A stretch of 64,000 bases of DNA from Bin5 sp965221145 (GCA_965221145.1 OZ244877.1:248001-312000); one strand, 5' to 3'. Shown: positions 45,126 through 54,053, numbered from the stretch's first letter. A program made the numbers and translations. Notes: a model not told the origin generated them from the letters alone.

Positions 45126-47276
45126 TCATTTTTCCGCTGCAAGAAATTCGGCGATGCGTTGGGCTTCCTCTGCGGTGACGCCCGTATCTGCCATTGCCGT
45201 TCCCGGGGCAAACTGGGACGGTGTGGCGATGAATTCCGCCAGGTTCTCCTGTGTCCAGACGATGTCCAGCGATGTCAGGGCGGAGGAGCCTCCGAAGTCG
45301 GCGACGCGGCCGGCCCGCCTGCCGATCACACCGTTCAGATGCGGGCCAATGTTATGCTCCGCAGCCAAGTTGTGGCAACTTGCACAGTGCGCGCTAAAAA
45401 GCGCCGCGCCGGAGGACGTGTCATCAGCTCCCGTCTGCGCGTTAGGCGAATCCTTGGTCTCCGGCGTGGAGGCGGTGTAGGGGGCGCCGAAAGTATAGCT
45501 GCCTTCCCAAATTGGCCCTCTCCAGGAGATTTCACCGTCGGGGCCTTCCTCGCGTACAACCTGTCCGGTATGGATATGTTGGATGTCATAGTCGGGAAGA
45601 GGAATGGCCACAATGCAGCCGTTATTGTGCAAAGCGCTGCTTATGTTCTCTTCGGAGGCGTTGAAATCATAGGCGTTAAAGCCGTGCTGCGTATGCTCTT
45701 CAGCCAGGTCATTGGCATCAGCAGGAGTGATGTGCAGAAAGAAGCGATGTGAGAGGTCGTCCTGGCTGCAAGAACCTTTTACATAGATCAGCCACTCGTC
45801 GTAAACATAGACGTTGTAGAGGGAGCGCATGACCGGATCGCCGAACTGTGCGTCTTGGAGGGAGCGAATTATGTCGTCGTCGGACTCCGCGATGACCTGG
45901 GAGATATCTGCACAGACTTCAGCCGCATCATGGGAAAAGATTAACCCGGCGTCATTATTGTCCTGACAGTAAAGCGGGGCGCGCTGCAAGAAAATTATCT
46001 TGGCGCTTTCGGCTAACAGGGCGATGCGGCCATCGGGCATCTGTGTTATGTCGCGGAACCGTTCGCCTATCACAATCTTCTCGAAATATGTGACACGTCC
46101 TTCGTAGAGACGGACGCGAAAGAGGGATCGGGCGGCCAAGGAGGCAATCAACAGATCATTCTGCCACAAGGGAAACTGTTGACCGTCGCTCACGATGAGA
46201 TTGGATATTGCGATCGAAGGTATCCAGGCATAAACAGGCTCTTCAAAACCATAATGCCGGCCTTGAATCTCATTATAAGACCATGTCTTGTTTCCATATT
46301 GAACGCCATAGGTGACGTAGGGCCAACCATAGTCAAGACTTGGTTTTAACAGGTTGAGTTCGTCGCCTCCTTGAGGCCCATGCTCGGTTTCCCATATATT
46401 CCCTTTGGAACCGCGCACAAGCCCCTGCGGATTGCGAAGACCACTGGCTACTACCTCGGCCTCGCCGCTTGTCAGATCGATGCGGACCAGCCTGCCCAAG
46501 TGTGAGTCGGGATCAACGCCAAGCAGATTCTCCGTGTCGCCTGTCTCTTGCCGATCATGCCACTCGTACCATCCGTGGTCGCCAACGGCCACCAGGAGAT
46601 GATCGGCGCCGTCCATCAACATCCGGCCGCCGGCCTGTATTCCTCCCCCTATATGCAAAATTTCACCTTGCCAAGTTCCAAATATAGAGTTCTTGATGCA
46701 AGGTTTTGCAGTGAATTCGGTCTTCCAATCGCCGGAGATCGCCGCGCCTTGTTGACCCAAATCTAACGATACCGAGGAGATGCGGAACTCCACACAGTCT
46801 CCAGCAAAGTAGTGATGGGAGGCGAATAACGTGTATACACCGGGTGTCTGCTCGTGTAGTAGTATGTCTGCGACGCGAAATCCGCGCCAGGTAATTGGAC
46901 CCCCTGAAGCGGATTCGTTCATGGGGACTGTTTGCGGCAGGTAGTCAACCTGGCCATCGGCATGAATCAATGCGATGCGCCCTCGCGGCGTCACGAGCAA
47001 AAGTCTATCTCCTAGTGGCTCGATGGCGCCGCCGGTATCAGTGAACTCTTCAAGCTCAACCTCAGTGAGCAGAAGCTCATATAAGTGAGATGAAATGAAC
47101 AGCGGATCTGAGGCGAAGAGGAACGCCTGTGCGGCTGTATTGCCGGCCGCCTCGGTCAATGTTGGCTGCGATAGACTAAGCATCAGAGTGGAGATCGCGA
47201 CACCGATCAGAACGGAAATGAACGGGTTGTAATTCCACCTGCTCTTCCTGGATGCACCTGTTGTTTGTAGGCTCAT
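45126..47276 (-). CDS. Exported sugar dehydrogenase-like beta-propeller fused to domain X and cytochrome c
   Basis: Intact paralogue of the interrupted gene, 716 residues. It has an N-terminal hydrophobic export segment (about 20-42) and a glucose/sorbosone dehydrogenase propeller (about 45-450, with NPQGLVRGSKGNIWETEHG, GGDELNLLKPSLDYGWPYV and RDITQMPDGRIALL). One domain X follows (about 465-605, DLSHRFFLHITPADANDLAE to WRGPIWEG), then a class I cytochrome c (haem motif CASCH at 631-635, GPHLNGVIGRRAGRVADF, axial Met 695 in GTAMADTG). The family oxidises aldoses with PQQ, and a fused cytochrome would take the electrons. Substrate and cofactor use are inferred. The start has no strong ribosome binding site. 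Confidence 0.85.
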   Translation of the reverse strand: MSLQTTGASRKSRWNYNPFISVLIGVAISTLMLSLSQPTLTEAAGNTAAQAFLFASDPLFISSHLYELLLTEVELEEFTDTGGAIEPLGDRLLLVTPRGRIALIHADGQVDYLPQTVPMNESASGGPITWRGFRVADILLHEQTPGVYTLFASHHYFAGDCVEFRISSVSLDLGQQGAAISGDWKTEFTAKPCIKNSIFGTWQGEILHIGGGIQAGGRMLMDGADHLLVAVGDHGWYEWHDRQETGDTENLLGVDPDSHLGRLVRIDLTSGEAEVVASGLRNPQGLVRGSKGNIWETEHGPQGGDELNLLKPSLDYGWPYVTYGVQYGNKTWSYNEIQGRHYGFEEPVYAWIPSIAISNLIVSDGQQFPLWQNDLLIASLAARSLFRVRLYEGRVTYFEKIVIGERFRDITQMPDGRIALLAESAKIIFLQRAPLYCQDNNDAGLIFSHDAAEVCADISQVIAESDDDIIRSLQDAQFGDPVMRSLYNVYVYDEWLIYVKGSCSQDDLSHRFFLHITPADANDLAEEHTQHGFNAYDFNASEENISSALHNNGCIVAIPLPDYDIQHIHTGQVVREEGPDGEISWRGPIWEGSYTFGAPYTASTPETKDSPNAQTGADDTSSGAALFSAHCASCHNLAAEHNIGPHLNGVIGRRAGRVADFGGSSALTSLDIVWTQENLAEFIATPSQFAPGTAMADTGVTAEEAQRIAEFLAAEK

Positions 47277-47574
47277 AGGTTCATTTCAGTCTGTTCTTTC
47301 TTGCAGGGCGACGGTACTCCGCCTCCGAGTAATTCGTTCACCGATCCGTTTTCTTCATGGCTATCATAGTATTCTTCACACAGGTGGACAAATTCAGCCG
47401 TGCGAGTCAAGCTCCCGCTTTGACTTTTTTTCAGCGTGCATCCCGAATTATTGTGCGTTACCCCGATTTGCTCGATTCGCTCATCTGTGCTACACTCCTC
47501 CGCGACTGGGAACGCCTTCACCGCGCGCCCAGACCCCCATTCCGCAATCCGGCGCTCGGGTGCCCTCTGGGCGC

Positions 47575-47710
47575 GCGAAGCGGTAGCGCACTGAATTTCA
47601 ACTAATTTCTGCTTCTTTTGGGCAACGGGGGGGGGGGTAAAAGCGGACAAAGCGGACATTTTTTCTAAACGTTTAGTAAGATCGCGCTCATATAGCGAAG
47701 CGGTAGCGCA
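47575..47710. repeat. 16-bp direct repeat pair flanking an 11-G run
   Basis: GCGAAGCGGTAGCGCA occurs at 47575-47590 and 47695-47710. Between them lies a homopolymer of 11 G (47627-47637), an unstable tract for polymerases and sequencing. Confidence 0.75.
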
Positions 47711-47724
47711 TTCAACCAATCCTT

Positions 47725-47841
47725 TTGAAGATTTCTTGGCGGAACTGTCTTTCGTCTAACGCCAATACAAAAAACTGTCAAATTGAAGATTTTTTGGTGG
47801 GCTTGTCTTCCATTGGCGCGCCAAGACAAAAAACTGTCAAA
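47725..47841. repeat. Two-copy tandem duplication, 58 and 59 bp
   Basis: Unit 1 (47725-47782) and unit 2 (47783-47841) both begin TTGAAGATTT and end with the identical ACAAAAAACTGTCAAA (47767-47782 and 47826-47841). The centres have diverged. Confidence 0.75.
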
Positions 47842-47977
47842 CCCGCCGTCAATACGTCCGCATCCAGACCTGGGAATCTCTTCCTCCTGTCAACTACAGG
47901 TCAGGCCAACCTGCCAACGCAACGGCTCCTGCCATCATCGCCCAAAAATCTGGGATACACCCTCTTTCATCCGAGAC

Positions 47978-48006
47978 TTGACGGATGCGCGCGAGTCTGC
48001 TATAGT
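47978..48006 (+). promoter_or_regulatory. Strong sigma70-like promoter upstream of the ABC exporter
   Basis: TTGACG (47978-47983), a 17-nt spacer and TATAGT (48001-48006). Transcription would start near 48013, about 425 nt before the exporter start codon, leaving a long leader. Confidence 0.75.
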
Positions 48007-48078
48007 CCCTGCCACTGGAGTACACAACCAAGCGGGCGGGGCGTGGTTCGCCCTGCTGTCTCGACTCAAGGAGGACCG

Positions 48079-48156
48079 GTGAATATGGATCGTATCAGAC
48101 TGTCTGCCGTGGGTTTCAACCCTGCGGAGTTCGATGGAGGCGCAAAGCACCGGTGA
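48079..48156 (+). CDS. Possible leader peptide of the ABC exporter operon
   Basis: A 25-codon frame starts with GTG (48079) or ATG (48085) behind a near-perfect AAGGAGG (48068-48074) and ends at TGA 48154-48156. It encodes MDRIRLSAVG and a short Asn/Pro/Gly-containing tail from the ATG. It begins about 65 nt after the predicted transcription start and is followed by stem-forming sequence and two terminators, as in attenuation leaders. The peptide matches nothing I know, and the AAGGAGG could instead be part of an RNA fold. Confidence 0.45.
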   Translation: MNMDRIRLSAVGFNPAEFDGGAKHR

Positions 48157-48215
48157 TCCTGACGGTGGATGGCGGTTCGGCGTAAGGGCTGAACCCCTTC
48201 CAGAAACGGCAAAAG

Positions 48216-48299
48216 GTCACGGTGCAGATGCCCGTGGCTTTTTTGATTGGCGCAATCCGCCGACGAGTCACGGGCCTGGCCTGTGGCTCTTTTGTTTTG
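48216..48299 (+). terminator. Two tandem intrinsic terminators in the exporter leader
   Basis: The first has stem GTCACGG/CCGTGGC (48216-48222 with 48232-48238, one G-U pair) and TTTTTT. The second has stem GTCACGGGC/GCCTGTGGC (48267-48275 with 48279-48287, two G-U pairs), a 3-nt loop and TCTTTTGTTTTG. Both precede the exporter start at 48439, so read-through must be regulated or the upstream RNA is a separate short transcript. An additional hairpin, GGTTCGGC/GCTGAACC, lies upstream (about 48173-48194). Confidence 0.65.
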
Positions 48300-48438
48300 T
48301 TCGGGCAACTACCCGGCAAAGGTAACGTGCAGTTTCAGTTCGCTCTCCCCCGACGAGTTGAGGCTGCCGTTACCGAAACAACAATCCCCCGTCTCGCCCA
48401 ATTGTGGCGCGCCATGAGAGAATGTCAAGGAGTGTCAG

Positions 48439-50583
48439 ATGATGGAAGATGTCGCATCTGAGGATAGAAAGAGTACTCAACCGAGGCCGCGCCAGGGGTT
48501 GCACGCCTGGTTGCGGCCATTGCGGAAGGTCTGGCTGGCGATGCGCCACAGACAGATTAGCCAACAAGAAGAGAGCATGTCTGAAATAGGGATTCGTCTT
48601 ACTTACGACCTGAAAGATACGCTGACGGCCAACCCATTTGTCAGCCTTTGGCGGATGACAACCGGGTTCCGCGCGACCTACCTCGTCGCAATCGTGGCGG
48701 CGGGGCTGGCAGCGCTAAGCGGTTCCGCGGTGTTCTATCTCCTCCGCTACTTTGTGGATGATGTGTTGCCGGGCTCAGACCGTCGCGGCGACTTACCGTG
48801 GGTGGCCGCCGGCATCATCGGCTTGGCGCTCTTGCAAGGGCTGTTCACCTTTGGCATGGGTCGGTCTGCCGCCCAGACGGCCGAAGGGGTCGCTCGGCGG
48901 CTGCGCAACTATCTCTATGACCAAATCCAGCGCCTGACCTTCACCTACCACGACAATATGCAGACCGGTGAACTGATTCAACGTGCGACCTCCGACGTGG
49001 ACACGATTCGTCGGCTGTTCCAGGATCAACTGATCGGTATTGGTCGAATCGGCCTGCTGCTGGTGGTGAACCTCAGTGCGCTGGTCCTCCTGCACGGCTG
49101 GTTGGCTCTGCTGTCGATTCCAGTGTTTCCGATTGTCTCTGTGGCCTCCTACATCTTCTTCAAGCGAGTGGGGACGTTATTCGAGTCCTATCAGAGTCAG
49201 GACGCGGTAGTCTCCAATCGTTTGCAAGAGACACTGAGCGGCGTGCGCGTTGTGAAGGCGTTTGCACGCCAGTCCTTTGAGATTGAGCGCTTTGACGAGG
49301 AAAACTGGGAGAAGTACCGGCGCGGCGTGCGGATCGCCAACCTCCACACCGTGTTCTGGCCCCTGATTGAAATCCTGTCCGGTGCGCAGATTCTGTTCGG
49401 CGTCTACATGGCCTCAATGATGGTTCTCAACGGCGAGATTACCCTCGGCACCTATATCGCGTTCATCGGCCTGCTCGCCGCCACGATCTGGCCCGTACAG
49501 GGATTGGGACGGATGGTGGCCCATGTCGCAACCGGTCTGGTCTCGTTGCAGCGGGTGCAGCAGATCATCCGCCAGGAACGGGAACAGTTGGTGGAGGGCA
49601 GCGCGCCAACGAGCAAACGTCTGCGCGGCGAGCTGCAATTCAGGAAGGTCCAGTTCGCCTATGAAGCGCCGACCGCCGAAGAAAGCGAGGAGGCAAAGAA
49701 AGGCAAAGCGGCCGACCAGCGCGCGCAGGACATGCGGCGGCGGGCGTTTGCGGAGCGCGGCTACGTCTTGCGCGACATCGATTTCGACGTTCAGCCTGGC
49801 CAGGTGATCGGTCTGCTAGGCGCGACGGGGTCCGGCAAGTCATCGCTCGTCAATCTACTGCCCCGTTTCTACGATTACAGCGGAGGCGAGATTATTCTGG
49901 ACGGCGAAGCGTTGCAGGCGTATCCGCGCGGCTATCTGCGCAGCCAGATCGGCATCGTGCAACAGGAGCCGTTTCTGTTCTCGACGACGATCCGCAACAA
50001 CATCACCTACGGACTGGGACGGGACGTTGCGGATGAACAGGTGGAGGCCGCGGCCAAGGTTGCCGCAATCCATGACGTTATCCTGAGCTTTCCCAAAGGG
50101 TACCATACGCTGGTTGGTGAACGGGGCGTGACCCTTTCCGGCGGGCAGAAGCAGCGGCTAACGATCGCCCGTACACTGCTGAAAGATCCTGCGATCCTGA
50201 TTCTGGACGACGCCACCTCCAGCGTTGACACGGAAACCGATGCTTCGATCCGCGCGGCATTGCGTCGGCTGATGGAAGGGCGGACGACATTCATCATCGC
50301 GCACCGCGTGCAAAGCGTTATGGCCGCGGACTTGATTCTAGTGATGGAGGCGGGGCGGATCATCCAGCGGGGCAACCATAGTGGACTGGCCTCCCAGCCG
50401 GGCATCTACCGCCGGACATTTGAGCTACAGGTTCAGATCGAGGCTGACCTGGAACGGGAAATCGCCGAGATTGTCGAAGTGGCCGATGCAAGGGTGAACG
50501 GTCAGACTGATGGGCTGCGCAAAGCGGAGGATGCGAGCGCGCCCTCTGAACCTGAAATCCCCCATTCGTTTATCAGAGGTTGA
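48439..50583 (+). CDS. Heterodimeric ABC exporter, subunit with degenerate catalytic site
   Basis: Type IV ABC exporter half-transporter of 714 residues. About 120 residues precede or form the first helices, six transmembrane helices follow, and an NBD starts near residue 395. Walker A is GATGSGKSSLV, the signature is LSGGQKQRLTIAR, and Walker B reads LILDDATSSVD, with Asp where the catalytic Glu is expected. This is the pattern of the degenerate-site subunit (TM287-like). Between the first beta strands the NBD has an unusual charged insert (about 415-440). The ATG at 48439 has AAGGAG 8 nt upstream; an internal ATG at 48577 is possible. Confidence 0.9.
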   Translation: MMEDVASEDRKSTQPRPRQGLHAWLRPLRKVWLAMRHRQISQQEESMSEIGIRLTYDLKDTLTANPFVSLWRMTTGFRATYLVAIVAAGLAALSGSAVFYLLRYFVDDVLPGSDRRGDLPWVAAGIIGLALLQGLFTFGMGRSAAQTAEGVARRLRNYLYDQIQRLTFTYHDNMQTGELIQRATSDVDTIRRLFQDQLIGIGRIGLLLVVNLSALVLLHGWLALLSIPVFPIVSVASYIFFKRVGTLFESYQSQDAVVSNRLQETLSGVRVVKAFARQSFEIERFDEENWEKYRRGVRIANLHTVFWPLIEILSGAQILFGVYMASMMVLNGEITLGTYIAFIGLLAATIWPVQGLGRMVAHVATGLVSLQRVQQIIRQEREQLVEGSAPTSKRLRGELQFRKVQFAYEAPTAEESEEAKKGKAADQRAQDMRRRAFAERGYVLRDIDFDVQPGQVIGLLGATGSGKSSLVNLLPRFYDYSGGEIILDGEALQAYPRGYLRSQIGIVQQEPFLFSTTIRNNITYGLGRDVADEQVEAAAKVAAIHDVILSFPKGYHTLVGERGVTLSGGQKQRLTIARTLLKDPAILILDDATSSVDTETDASIRAALRRLMEGRTTFIIAHRVQSVMAADLILVMEAGRIIQRGNHSGLASQPGIYRRTFELQVQIEADLEREIAEIVEVADARVNGQTDGLRKAEDASAPSEPEIPHSFIRG

Positions 50584-50586
50584 CAG

Positions 50587-52413
50587 ATGTCAGAACACGA
50601 ACATTTTGAAGAAGAGGAGTTTGAAACGGAATTCAATGGCCAGACCGTCGCGCGCATCCTGCGCCATGGTCTGGTGCATTGGCCGCTGATGTTTGGCTAC
50701 CTGTCTTCGATCACCTTGACCGCCTTTCTGGACGGGTACTTCACCTTGCTCAGCAAGCGGATCATCGACGAAGGCATAATGGCCGGCAACACAGATCAGG
50801 TCTTGAGGCTGTTAACTCAGTATGGCCTGGCGATCCTGCTAATGGCGCTGGCCGTGCTGGGGTTTATCGCTTCGGCGTCGCGATTGGGGGAACGCGTGCA
50901 GTACGATCTGCGCAAGAAGATGTTCGCCCGTCTGCAAGAGCTTTCGCTCTCATACTTTGACCGCACACCCGTCGGTTGGCTGATGAGTCGGCTTACCTCC
51001 GACGCCAGCCGTGTGGGGGATCTGGTCTCCTGGGGCTTCTTGGACCTGTGCTGGGGCGTGGCCAGCATCGTCATCTCGCTGGCCTTCATGGCGCTGATCA
51101 ATGTGCAGATGATGCTAATCGTTGCCGCGATCATTCCCGTGCTGGTGGTGGTGGCAGTGCGCTTCAAGAAGAAGATCCTGGTGGAGTACCGCGATGTGCG
51201 CAAGACGAATTCGAAGATCACCGGGGCCTACAATGAGAACATCACAGGCGTGCGCGTGGTCAAATCGCTGCGTCGTGAAGAAGGGAATCTGAACGATTTC
51301 ACCGAACTGACGGGTACGATGTACCGCGCCGGATTCCGGGCCGCGTGGCTGTCGGCGCTGTTTCTGCCGGTGGTTCAGCTGATCAGCGCGGTGGGCATAT
51401 CCAGCGTCATCATGTACGGCGGCTGGCAGTTCCAACTGGGCGGAATGACCATTGGCGGCATCCAGGCCTTCATCTTCTACATTACCTTCATGCTGTTTCC
51501 GATCCAGGAGATGGCCCGCATCTACTCCGAGATGCAGCAGGCCATCGCCTCCGGTGAACGCATCTTCAGTCTGATTGATGCAGTGCCTGAAGTGCAGGAC
51601 CGCAGCGACGCGCAGGAGCCGGACACTCTGCGGGGAGACATCGTGTTTGAGAATGTAGACTTTCGATACGAGGAGGAGAATCCGGTCTTGCGCGACTTCA
51701 GCCTGCACGTGAAGCAGGGGGAGACGATCGCGCTGGTCGGGCCGACGGGCGCGGGCAAGTCGACAATCGTCAACCTGGTCTGCCGCTTCTATGAACCTTC
51801 AAACGGCCGCATCCTCATCAACGAGCGGGATTATACGGGGTGGACTCTCCACGGCATTCATAGCCGCATCGGCGTCGTGTTGCAAACGCCCTATCTCTTC
51901 ACCGGCACGATCTGGGAAAATCTCCGTTACGGGCGGCTCGATGCAACCGACGAGGAGGTCGAGAATGCGGCCAGAATGGCCGGCGCGCATGCGTTCATCG
52001 AGAAGCTGAATGACGGATACGAAAGCCAAGTGGGTGAAGGAGGCGTGCTGCTGTCTGTCGGGCAGACGCAACTGCTGAGCCTGGCGCGTGCGATCCTGTC
52101 CGACCCGGATATCTTCATCATGGATGAGGCGACCAGTTCGGTCGATACGCTGACCGAGGCGCTGGTTCAGGAGGCGATGGATACAGTCATGGCGGGACGC
52201 ACCAGCTTCATCATCGCTCACCGGCTCTCTACGATCAGGAAAGCGGATCGGATTCTGGTGATCGAGGATGGCCGCATCTCGGAACAGGGAAGCCACGCGC
52301 AACTGATTCGCCAGCGGGGCCACTACTATAACCTGTATACAAAGCAGTTCCGAGACGAGCGCACCGTCGCCGCGGAGCCGCTCCTGCAAGCAGGTGGGCT
52401 GGTCGCGGCCTGA
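50587..52413 (+). CDS. Heterodimeric ABC exporter, subunit with canonical catalytic site
   Basis: The partner half-transporter, 608 residues, beginning 3 nt after the previous stop. Six transmembrane helices are followed by an NBD with Walker A GPTGAGKSTIV, Walker B IFIMDEATSSVD (catalytic Glu present), H-loop IAHRLSTIRKAD and a divergent signature LSVGQTQLLSLAR. With the neighbour this gives one full and one degenerate ATP site, as in TM287/288-type exporters. Drugs, lipids or peptides are known family substrates; none can be read here. Confidence 0.92.
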   Translation: MSEHEHFEEEEFETEFNGQTVARILRHGLVHWPLMFGYLSSITLTAFLDGYFTLLSKRIIDEGIMAGNTDQVLRLLTQYGLAILLMALAVLGFIASASRLGERVQYDLRKKMFARLQELSLSYFDRTPVGWLMSRLTSDASRVGDLVSWGFLDLCWGVASIVISLAFMALINVQMMLIVAAIIPVLVVVAVRFKKKILVEYRDVRKTNSKITGAYNENITGVRVVKSLRREEGNLNDFTELTGTMYRAGFRAAWLSALFLPVVQLISAVGISSVIMYGGWQFQLGGMTIGGIQAFIFYITFMLFPIQEMARIYSEMQQAIASGERIFSLIDAVPEVQDRSDAQEPDTLRGDIVFENVDFRYEEENPVLRDFSLHVKQGETIALVGPTGAGKSTIVNLVCRFYEPSNGRILINERDYTGWTLHGIHSRIGVVLQTPYLFTGTIWENLRYGRLDATDEEVENAARMAGAHAFIEKLNDGYESQVGEGGVLLSVGQTQLLSLARAILSDPDIFIMDEATSSVDTLTEALVQEAMDTVMAGRTSFIIAHRLSTIRKADRILVIEDGRISEQGSHAQLIRQRGHYYNLYTKQFRDERTVAAEPLLQAGGLVAA

Positions 52414-52652
52414 GTCGTCCCCACTCGTTACAGCGCGAAACGTCAGTTCTCGCTGGAGGGTTGGCGTTTTGCGTTGTGCGTGGCTGGTTCCCAAAGTGCG
52501 GCGCGTCTCGCAAACAGTCCCTCAGTCCGTTAAGCCAGATTCCTTCCCTAACCCCTGACGTGTTCTATCCTGAGAATCGCCCAATCTTGTGAATCCTGAT
52601 TCAGACAATGGACACACCGCCCTAATTGTGGATGCCACTGCCTTTTGTCAAC
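52414..52652. other. Intergenic stretch, nothing recognised
   Basis: Between the exporter and the thiamine-operon promoter I find no gene, RNA or repeat. Confidence 0.4.
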
Positions 52653-52681
52653 TTGACTTCTGAATAACTGTCAAATATAAT
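52653..52681 (+). promoter_or_regulatory. Consensus sigma70 promoter of the thiamine operon
   Basis: TTGACT (52653-52658), a 17-nt spacer and a perfect TATAAT (52676-52681), just upstream of the TPP riboswitch. Confidence 0.88.
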
Positions 52682-52729
52682 GTGTAAAGTCGCGCTTGAA
52701 AGTAGCGCACCTGTACCTGAACAACTGAA

Positions 52730-52840
52730 TCTCACTCGGGAGCTCGGAAGAACTGGGCTGAGAAATTTCCTTGTGCGTTAAGCTGACGCGTTGTGGAAAT
52801 GACCGACAGACCTGATCCAGGTAATGCTGGCGTAGGAACC
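52730..52840 (+). promoter_or_regulatory. thi box: TPP (thiamine pyrophosphate) riboswitch
   Basis: Both conserved halves of the THI element are present: GGGCTGAGA (CTGAGA at 52758-52763) and ACCTGATCCAGGTAATGCTGG followed closely by CGTAGGAA (from 52810). It is followed by a terminator and thiamine-uptake genes. Confidence 0.94.
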
Positions 52841-52879
52841 ATTGCGATGCGTACATAGGCTAAACAAGCATCAGACGCC

Positions 52880-52904
52880 AACCGCCCTTCAGGGCGGTTT
52901 TTTT
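52880..52904 (+). terminator. Intrinsic terminator, expression platform of the TPP riboswitch
   Basis: Perfect 8-bp stem AACCGCCC/GGGCGGTT with loop TTCA and a run of T. It ends 19 nt before the first start codon, so TPP binding should block transcription. Confidence 0.9.
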
Positions 52905-52923
52905 GTTTGCGAAAGGAGACAGC

Positions 52924-53223
52924 ATGTCCAACTCGGTGATTGTCGATATTGAAGTGCTGCCCGGAAAGGGCGGCGACGTCTACCCAATTGTCGATCGCGC
53001 CATCGAGGTCATTCAGGAGTCGGGCCTGAAGTACGCGGTCGGCCCAATGGGGACGACGGTTGAGGGCGATCTGGACAGTTGCCTGGAGGTGGCCAAAGCG
53101 GCCCATCGCGCCTGCTTTGTCGACGGTGTGGCGCGTGTCATTACGATTATCAAGATCGGCGAATCCGTTGGCGGCACCACGATAGACGGACTGGTCTCAA
53201 AGTTCCGAGAAGACGCCGGATGA
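52924..53223 (+). CDS. Thiamine-binding protein, MTH1187/YkoF family
   Basis: A small 99-residue protein of the thiamine-binding DUF77 family (MTH1187/YqgV-like). Blocks are VIVDIEVLPGKGGDVYPIVD, GLKYAVGPMGTTVEGDLD and CFVDGVARVITIIKIGE. The ATG at 52924 has AAAGGAG (52912-52918) 5 nt upstream. It follows the TPP riboswitch directly and its stop overlaps the permease start, so it serves the same uptake operon, perhaps as a cytoplasmic binding or sensing protein. Confidence 0.88.
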   Translation: MSNSVIVDIEVLPGKGGDVYPIVDRAIEVIQESGLKYAVGPMGTTVEGDLDSCLEVAKAAHRACFVDGVARVITIIKIGESVGGTTIDGLVSKFREDAG

Positions 53224-53987
53224 GAACGATCCGACTGCTAATTCCCGCTGCTGTATTATTGATGTTCGCGGCTCTCTGGGAGTTGGCTGTGCGGGGATTG
53301 GCCGTGCCCAAGTGGATCCTGCCTGCGCCTTCGGCGATCTGGCAAGCATTCTGGGATACGCGCGCGCTGATGGGCGTCCATGTCGGCCAGACTATGCTGG
53401 AAGTCGCCATTGGGATTGGGGTGGCCCTGACGGCAGGCGTTGCGGTGGCGGCAGTGCTCGACTTCTCTCCCTGGCTGCGGCGGGCTGTCTACCCGCTCCT
53501 GGTCATTTCGCAAACAGTGCCGATCCTGGCGCTGGCCCCCCTGTTGATCATCTGGTTTGGCTTTGGCATTGCGCCCAAGGTCATCGTTGTGACGCTGTTC
53601 TGCTTCTTCCCCATCGCCATCAACACCAGCGACGGGCTGACCTCGACCGAACCGGAACTGATCGATCTGTTCCGCTCAATGGGGGCGACGTGGCCGCAGA
53701 TCTGGCAGAAGGTCCGTCTGCCGGCCGCCGCGCCCTACTTTTTTTCGGGCTTGAAAATTGCGGCCACGTATAGCGTAGCGGGCGCCGTCGTCGGGGAGTG
53801 GGTTGGCGCAAAACAGGGGCTGGGCATCTATCTGTTGCGCTCGCAAGCCGCGTTCAATACCGCGCTGGTGTTCTCAACCATTGTGATTATTTCACTCCTG
53901 AGCATTCTGCTGTTCCTGACGGTCTTTGTGATCGAGCGCGGAACGATGCCCTGGTACTTTGAGGAACGAAACGGCAACGGTCAGTGA
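53220..53987 (+). CDS. ABC transporter permease for a thiamine pyrimidine precursor (ThiX-like)
   Basis: Polytopic permease of 255 residues with about six hydrophobic helices and the cytoplasmic coupling region (SMGATWPQIWQKVRLPAAAPYF) of the SsuC/TauC/ThiX group. The start ATG overlaps the previous stop by 4 nt. The substrate assignment rests on the TPP riboswitch and the NMT1/THI5-like binding protein that follows; by permease sequence alone it could be any member of this group. Confidence 0.88.
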   Translation: MRTIRLLIPAAVLLMFAALWELAVRGLAVPKWILPAPSAIWQAFWDTRALMGVHVGQTMLEVAIGIGVALTAGVAVAAVLDFSPWLRRAVYPLLVISQTVPILALAPLLIIWFGFGIAPKVIVVTLFCFFPIAINTSDGLTSTEPELIDLFRSMGATWPQIWQKVRLPAAAPYFFSGLKIAATYSVAGAVVGEWVGAKQGLGIYLLRSQAAFNTALVFSTIVIISLLSILLFLTVFVIERGTMPWYFEERNGNGQ

Positions 53988-54053
53988 TCGAAGGCCAACA
54001 GCATGCTGGCCATAAGCTACTGACAATTGACAACTATCCACTCCGAGGAGGAG

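Larger units (their letters stand above)
47277..47977. other. Gene-poor stretch with several short duplications
   Basis: No convincing gene. An open frame on the minus strand (47273-47719) lacks a ribosome binding site and family likeness. Structures seen are a 16-bp direct repeat, a run of 11 G, a 58/59-bp tandem duplication and a copy of the intergenic repeat at 47941-47962. The first three are listed or described separately. Confidence 0.5.

Noticed and set aside
47273..47719. Minus-strand frame of 148 codons upstream of the dehydrogenase
   Set aside because: It spans the G run and repeats, has no ribosome binding site or recognisable domain, and would overlap the next start by 4 nt only by chance.
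47725..47841. CRISPR array
   Set aside because: Only two diverged units, contiguous rather than spaced, with no cas genes nearby.
48100..48200. Possible c-di-GMP-I riboswitch in the exporter leader
   Set aside because: Only the GCGCAAAGC core and a nearby ATGGCGG are reminiscent. The rest of the consensus and its pairing were not found.
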